Assembly (NCBI GenBank): GCA_030523765.1
Contig: JAUNHX010000008.1
Coordinates: 1-64,000 of the forward strand
Source: Bacteroidales bacterium
GTDB taxonomy: Bacteria > Bacteroidota > Bacteroidia > Bacteroidales > P3
Direction: 5' to 3'
Length of the DNA: 64,000 bases
The notes beneath the pieces were generated by a model. It ran no database searches, had not been told where the DNA came from, and was given only the letters and a program-made list of their open reading frames with translations. Position numbers and translations under genes: made by a program. Below, piece after piece: positions 60,733 to 64,000 of the stretch. Numbering within the stretch: the stretch's first letter is position 1; each line of letters opens with the position of its first letter.

Positions 60733-61062
60733 TTAGGTGCTTTCTATTTCGTGAAGTCTCCAGCGGCATTTCTCCATATCTACCTTTTCTCCAACAAAGG
60801 ATACCCCTTCTGCTTCGAGCAACTCGCGTTGACGATTGATGCCGCCAAATACGAAGGCTTCAGCCAATCGTCCTTGACTATTCACCACCCTGTGGCAGGG
60901 AACAATACCTGGATAGGGGTTGTTGTGTAACGCATTGCCTACCACACGAGCCATTCCTTTATTGCCTGAAAGCCATGCAATATCGCCATAAGTGGCCACC
61001 TTGCCTCGAGGAATCATCTTTACCGAATGGTAGATATGCTCGTATAGTTGCTGACGATTCAT
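60733..61062 (-). CDS. short MGMT-family DNA repair protein
   Basis: A 109-residue protein consisting only of the C-terminal methylguanine-DNA-methyltransferase-like domain: IPRGKVATYGDIAWLSG (the Tyr and Arg of the DNA-binding helix region), ARVVGNALHNNPYPGIVP and the active-site PCHRVVNSQGRL. The cysteine acceptor is present, unlike the PWHRV of many alkyltransferase-like proteins, but the N-terminal domain of Ada/Ogt is absent. Activity could be repair or damage recognition. The start is ATG 61062, which overlaps the stop of the MATE gene by four bases (ATGA). The open frame continues upstream within MATE, but that part is not conserved. It is translationally coupled to MATE. Confidence 0.88.
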   Translation of the reverse strand: MNRQQLYEHIYHSVKMIPRGKVATYGDIAWLSGNKGMARVVGNALHNNPYPGIVPCHRVVNSQGRLAEAFVFGGINRQRELLEAEGVSFVGEKVDMEKCRWRLHEIEST

Positions 61063-62447
61063 GGGGTAAGGGTGATAGTTTTGTTCGAAGGGTTGTCCCA
61101 TCGATGAAGACGGAACATGATGGGTTGTATGAGGAGAGTAATGAATTCCGATACAGGAATGGCCAGCCATAATCCGCTGATGCCAAACCATTGGGGAAGC
61201 AAGAGGAAGCAAATCACAGGGAGTATGATACCTCGAATAACCATCAGCATTGAGGCTATTCGGCTTTGTTCTACGCTTTGGAAATAACCAATAGCGCAGA
61301 TGTTGAGTCCCGAGAAAAGGAATCCGATAGCAAAGAGAACCAAACCTTGCGAGGCCAAATTGAAGGCGGGAGCATCATGATCGAGGAAGGCCGAGACGAC
61401 TACGGGCGATGCTATCATCAACACCGATCCTATAATCAATCCGCAAAGGCCCGCTGTAGTAAGGGCAAAACGCAGCATAGCCTTTACACGCTGCTTGTTG
61501 CGCAATCCGAAATTGTAGCTGATAATGGGTTGGGCCGATTGTGAAATAGCCAAATACACCATATACATGAGGGGGAAGAGATAGCATACCACACTATAGG
61601 CCGCCACACCATCGTCACCAATCTTGGTAGCAAACATCCAGTTGCCCATCAGCATCATTACACTGATTGCTATTTCGCCCAAAAGGCCCGAGAATCCTAT
61701 CTTCACCATATAGCCAACGTTGCGTATGCTAAGACGAAGACTGGTTATGGTAAACTTGAGTCGATAGGGTTTCAATGTTTTGGATTTGAACAGCATATAG
61801 TATCCCACCATTACTACACCTACCAATCCTCCAATATCGGTGGCTAACGCTGCCCCCATAAGTCCCCAGCCGCAAGGGAAGATGAAAACATAGTCAAGGA
61901 CAATATTAGTTATAGCAGGTATGATGTTCGACATCATAGCAAAGTTGGGCGATCCGTCAAGTCGGATCACATACATTCCGAGTGTTTCTACTAGAAGCAA
62001 CAAGCAGGTAGGGATAAACCATAAATAATATTCGCGAGTAATATCGTGAAGGGTAGAACTAACGCCTAGAAGGTGCATTACAGTATTGGGAAAAGCATAA
62101 AGCACTGTTCCCAACAAGATTCCGATAATGAGGGCCACCCAGAAAGATTGGGTGATATTGATGCGGGCCGCTTTGTTGTTCTTCTGACTCAGATGGATAG
62201 AAGCCACCACGCTAGCTCCGATACCCAGCATAGCTCCAACGCCGTTCACCAACATCATGATAGGGGCAATAAGATTGATAGAGGCCAATCCAGCTCCCCC
62301 TATACCGTGACCCACAAAGATTCCGTCTGTAAGGACAAATGCTATGTTGAATAGCATTCCTAGAAGGGTAGGGATGAAGAGTGATCGGAAAAGACGACGA
62401 ATGTCACCATTTTCGAAATCTATATTGTCTCTATTATCGTATGCCAT
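61059..62447 (-). CDS. MATE family efflux transporter
   Basis: A 462-residue inner-membrane protein with 12 predicted hydrophobic segments. The MATE/NorM pattern is clear: RRLFRSLFIPTLLGMLFNI at the start, TDGIFVGHGIGGAGLASINL, then the second half after about residue 240 (IGFSGLLGEIAISVMMLMGN, and AISQSAQPIISYNFGLRNKQ). Members export cationic drugs or metabolites using sodium or proton gradients; closer relatives of this type are often of unknown substrate. The stop overlaps the start of the short MGMT gene by four bases. A promoter box TATCTTTG is present at 62485-62492. Confidence 0.92.
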   Translation of the reverse strand: MAYDNRDNIDFENGDIRRLFRSLFIPTLLGMLFNIAFVLTDGIFVGHGIGGAGLASINLIAPIMMLVNGVGAMLGIGASVVASIHLSQKNNKAARINITQSFWVALIIGILLGTVLYAFPNTVMHLLGVSSTLHDITREYYLWFIPTCLLLLVETLGMYVIRLDGSPNFAMMSNIIPAITNIVLDYVFIFPCGWGLMGAALATDIGGLVGVVMVGYYMLFKSKTLKPYRLKFTITSLRLSIRNVGYMVKIGFSGLLGEIAISVMMLMGNWMFATKIGDDGVAAYSVVCYLFPLMYMVYLAISQSAQPIISYNFGLRNKQRVKAMLRFALTTAGLCGLIIGSVLMIASPVVVSAFLDHDAPAFNLASQGLVLFAIGFLFSGLNICAIGYFQSVEQSRIASMLMVIRGIILPVICFLLLPQWFGISGLWLAIPVSEFITLLIQPIMFRLHRWDNPSNKTITLTP

Positions 62448-62484
62448 AGTGCGTTAAGTTGATATGAGGATTGGAATCGGTTTG

Positions 62485-62492
62485 CAAAGATA
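62485..62492 (-). promoter_or_regulatory. Bacteroidota -7 box TATCTTTG for MATE
   Basis: The minus strand reads TCGTATCTTTGCAAACC, about 38 bases before ATG 62447. Confidence 0.65.
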
Positions 62493-62649
62493 CGAAAGAA
62501 GAATCTACTGGCAAAAAAAAATTGGTTAGCGTTTATTACAATTAGTTCTTCTAATAGGTGGTTCCCGTTAATGATGATTAACGTTGAGATGTTTGGCTCT
62601 TCGCATTCGATTAGTGGATCGAAATCGATGTTGAAGTGACCTTTTTTTA

Positions 62650-62671
62650 AGTTAGAGTTAGGTTAGAGTTA
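62650..62671 (-). repeat. TAACTCTAACC repeat block, copy 3 (inverted)
   Basis: On the minus strand TAACTCTAACC and TAACTCTAACT follow one another, identical to the first two units at 15477-15498. Confidence 0.55.
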
Positions 62672-62886
62672 CATCAGACCTAAAAGAGTTTTTTTTCGTA
62701 TCGATTTTACCCCCTTTTTTGCGTTTGAAGAGTGCTTCCCAAAAAATCCTCTTTATCATAAAGAACCCTTTAAAAAAATGGCAACAAACTAGTTAGAATT
62801 AGCTGGTTTATTTGAATATGCTAGAATGTAAACGTTTGTAAATCAATGCAATGATAATTATTTCTTGAGTATATGGAAAAAATGTG

Positions 62887-62894
62887 TATTTTTG
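62887..62894 (+). promoter_or_regulatory. Bacteroidota -7 box TATTTTTG for the last gene
   Basis: GTGTATTTTTGCATCGC matches TAnnTTTG, about 94 bases before ATG 62988. Confidence 0.6.
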
Positions 62895-62987
62895 CATCGC
62901 TTAATGTTGTTGTCGGTTACTACTGAGGGGCGTGATGCAACAAACGGTAATAGCCCAGCAACCGACTACACGGAAAGATTGAAGCTT

Positions 62988-64000
62988 ATGCTGCTAATCT
63001 ATGTACCGAAAATAACCAATCGAATAGGATACACTCTCAAGGTGCTGTTCCGCATAGTGTTGCGTGTCGATTTTGAGATAACCACCGATCTTGCTTTCTT
63101 CCAACAACACGATGGCCCAAAGCTAAGTTATGGCCCTGAGCGAATAGGCGATAGCGTGTGGGTAAAAGCTACCGAATTGCTTACGCAAACCACAGTACTA
63201 GAGCATGATTTGCATATCTTCAAAGAGGGCAATACCGCTGCTTTCTATCCCAGTTACGGCCGCGATCTCGACTTTTCGTTCGATATGATTGCCGCCTCCT
63301 TCTTCATGCTTTCGCGCTATGAAGAATATCTGCCTCATCGAAGCGATATGCACGGTCGTTTCACCTCCGAAACAAGTATTGCTCTTCAGCACGATTTCCT
63401 CCAAACAGCGGTGGTTGAGCGATGGGCTATTATGCTGGCCAACAAGATAAAAGAGCGTTATCCCGAGTGGAATCTTCCCTTGCGTGGTTTCGATATGGTA
63501 AACACGATCGATATCGATGTAGCCTACTGTTATAAGCACAAAGGACTCTTGAGAACCTTGATGGGGTTTGGACGTGATTTCTTTACTCGAAAAAATAGCG
63601 ATGAGGTAGCACTCCGACGTAAGGTATTGATGCACAAGGCTGACGACCCATTCGATACCTTCGATTATATCCTCGACTTGAAAATGAAACATCGCAGTAT
63701 CCCTATGGTGTTTTTCGTTCTGTTGGGCGACTATAGTCAATACGATAAGAGTATATCTTATCATGTGGAGGAATTTAGGCAGCTACTCAAGCATTTAGGC
63801 GACTATGCTAGGTTGGGAATGCATGCTAGCTATGATTCCTTTGAGGAGCCGCAAAGAATTGATATCGAGAAAGCGCGCCTCGAACAGATTGTGAACCGAA
63901 CTATTGTTCGTAACCGTTCCCATTTCCTCCGCATCCAGTTGCCACAAACTTATAGGATGCTACTGCGGGCAGGCATAGAGCACGACTACTCGATGGGCTA
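62988..64000 (+). CDS. polysaccharide deacetylase-like protein (partial, cut by window end)
   Basis: An open frame without a stop up to the window end (about 337 codons). The start ATG 62988 gives MLLIYVPKITNRIGYTLKVL, matching the usual N-terminus of Bacteroidales proteins annotated as polysaccharide deacetylase family. Later motifs are RIGDSVWVKATELL, FDMIAASFFMLSRYEEYLP and the metal-site-like NTIDIDVAYCYKHKG, then DDPFDTFDYILDLKMKHRSI and LGMHASYDSF. Such proteins carry a DUF7033-type N-terminal region before a NodB-like fold and may deacetylate a surface glycan. An upstream in-frame ATG at 62904 would start only about 10 bases after the promoter box and adds a non-conserved leader, so I rejected it. 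The family is likely, the substrate unknown. Confidence 0.85.
   Translation, partial: MLLIYVPKITNRIGYTLKVLFRIVLRVDFEITTDLAFFQQHDGPKLSYGPERIGDSVWVKATELLTQTTVLEHDLHIFKEGNTAAFYPSYGRDLDFSFDMIAASFFMLSRYEEYLPHRSDMHGRFTSETSIALQHDFLQTAVVERWAIMLANKIKERYPEWNLPLRGFDMVNTIDIDVAYCYKHKGLLRTLMGFGRDFFTRKNSDEVALRRKVLMHKADDPFDTFDYILDLKMKHRSIPMVFFVLLGDYSQYDKSISYHVEEFRQLLKHLGDYARLGMHASYDSFEEPQRIDIEKARLEQIVNRTIVRNRSHFLRIQLPQTYRMLLRAGIEHDYSMG

Larger units (their letters stand above)
62448..62987. other. 540-bp divergent intergenic region
   Basis: Holds divergent promoter boxes (62485-62492 minus, 62887-62894 plus) and the inverted TAACTCTAACC block (62650-62671). Upstream of the deacetylase-like gene is a leader of about 85 bases from the expected start site. 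An alternative in-frame ATG at 62904 exists within it. Confidence 0.5.

Noticed and set aside
63198-63764. 188-codon minus-strand frame near the right end
   Set aside because: Antisense of the deacetylase-like gene, whose plus-strand frame is open to the window end and has family motifs.

Overview
The window reads as chromosomal DNA of an anaerobic Bacteroidota, most likely order Bacteroidales. The evidence is type IX secretion (T9SS) parts and cargo (PorP/SprF-like and PD40/OmpA-like proteins, a plug-domain protein, two cargo proteins with type A and two with type B sorting domains), Bacteroidota-type -7 promoter boxes TAnnTTTG in front of many genes, and family-typical NfnAB-fusion, TamB and eukaryote-like IDH genes. 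No rRNA, tRNA, CRISPR or complete insertion sequence was seen.

Layout. 1-4200 is an accessory Rhs region: displaced C-terminal Rhs cassettes, each followed by an AT-rich, exported candidate partner or immunity protein. Nearly identical 53-bp hairpin repeats separate them, and the Rhs reading frames carry in-frame palindromic inserts. 4200-5900 is repeat-rich: a perfect 74-bp palindrome, terminator-like hairpins, a DUF6266-like protein with a 24-bp minisatellite, and a MITE-like element. 5900-10110 holds a T9SS type A cargo gene and a metal module (Fur family regulator, Zn/Cd-type P1B ATPase, separate HMA metallochaperone), with copies of a small inverted-repeat element scattered between genes. 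10580-15020 carries the T9SS-associated pair and tsaD. 15680-25400 is a forward run: tamB, a family 9 glycosyltransferase, asparaginase, a heptose-7-phosphate kinase-like gene, phoH and ispE, followed by recQ. 27900-33500 has two tandem paralogous type B T9SS cargo genes. Then come rpsA, an NfnB-NfnA fusion, NADP-isocitrate dehydrogenase, a YbhJ-type aconitase-family hydratase and a complete citrate lyase set (citD-citE-citF, then citX and a citC-citG fusion). The right end has rluD, a T9SS cargo gene, a PASTA protein, a T9SS plug protein, miaB, a CoA-transferase, a CNNM/CorC protein, an SF1 helicase, an LD-carboxypeptidase, MATE and short MGMT genes, and a polysaccharide-deacetylase-like gene cut by the window edge.

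How the genes work together. Citrate lyase, its cofactor and activation enzymes, the hydratase, IDH and Nfn together link citrate to acetate plus oxaloacetate, to 2-oxoglutarate, and to the NADPH/ferredoxin pool. The secretion genes fit a surface-protein export programme in which type B cargo depends on PorP/SprF-type partners. The strongest candidates for something undescribed are the Rhs cassette array with its hairpin junctions and in-frame palindromic inserts, the 74-bp palindrome, and the AGGTGGGTTCTA inverted-repeat family.
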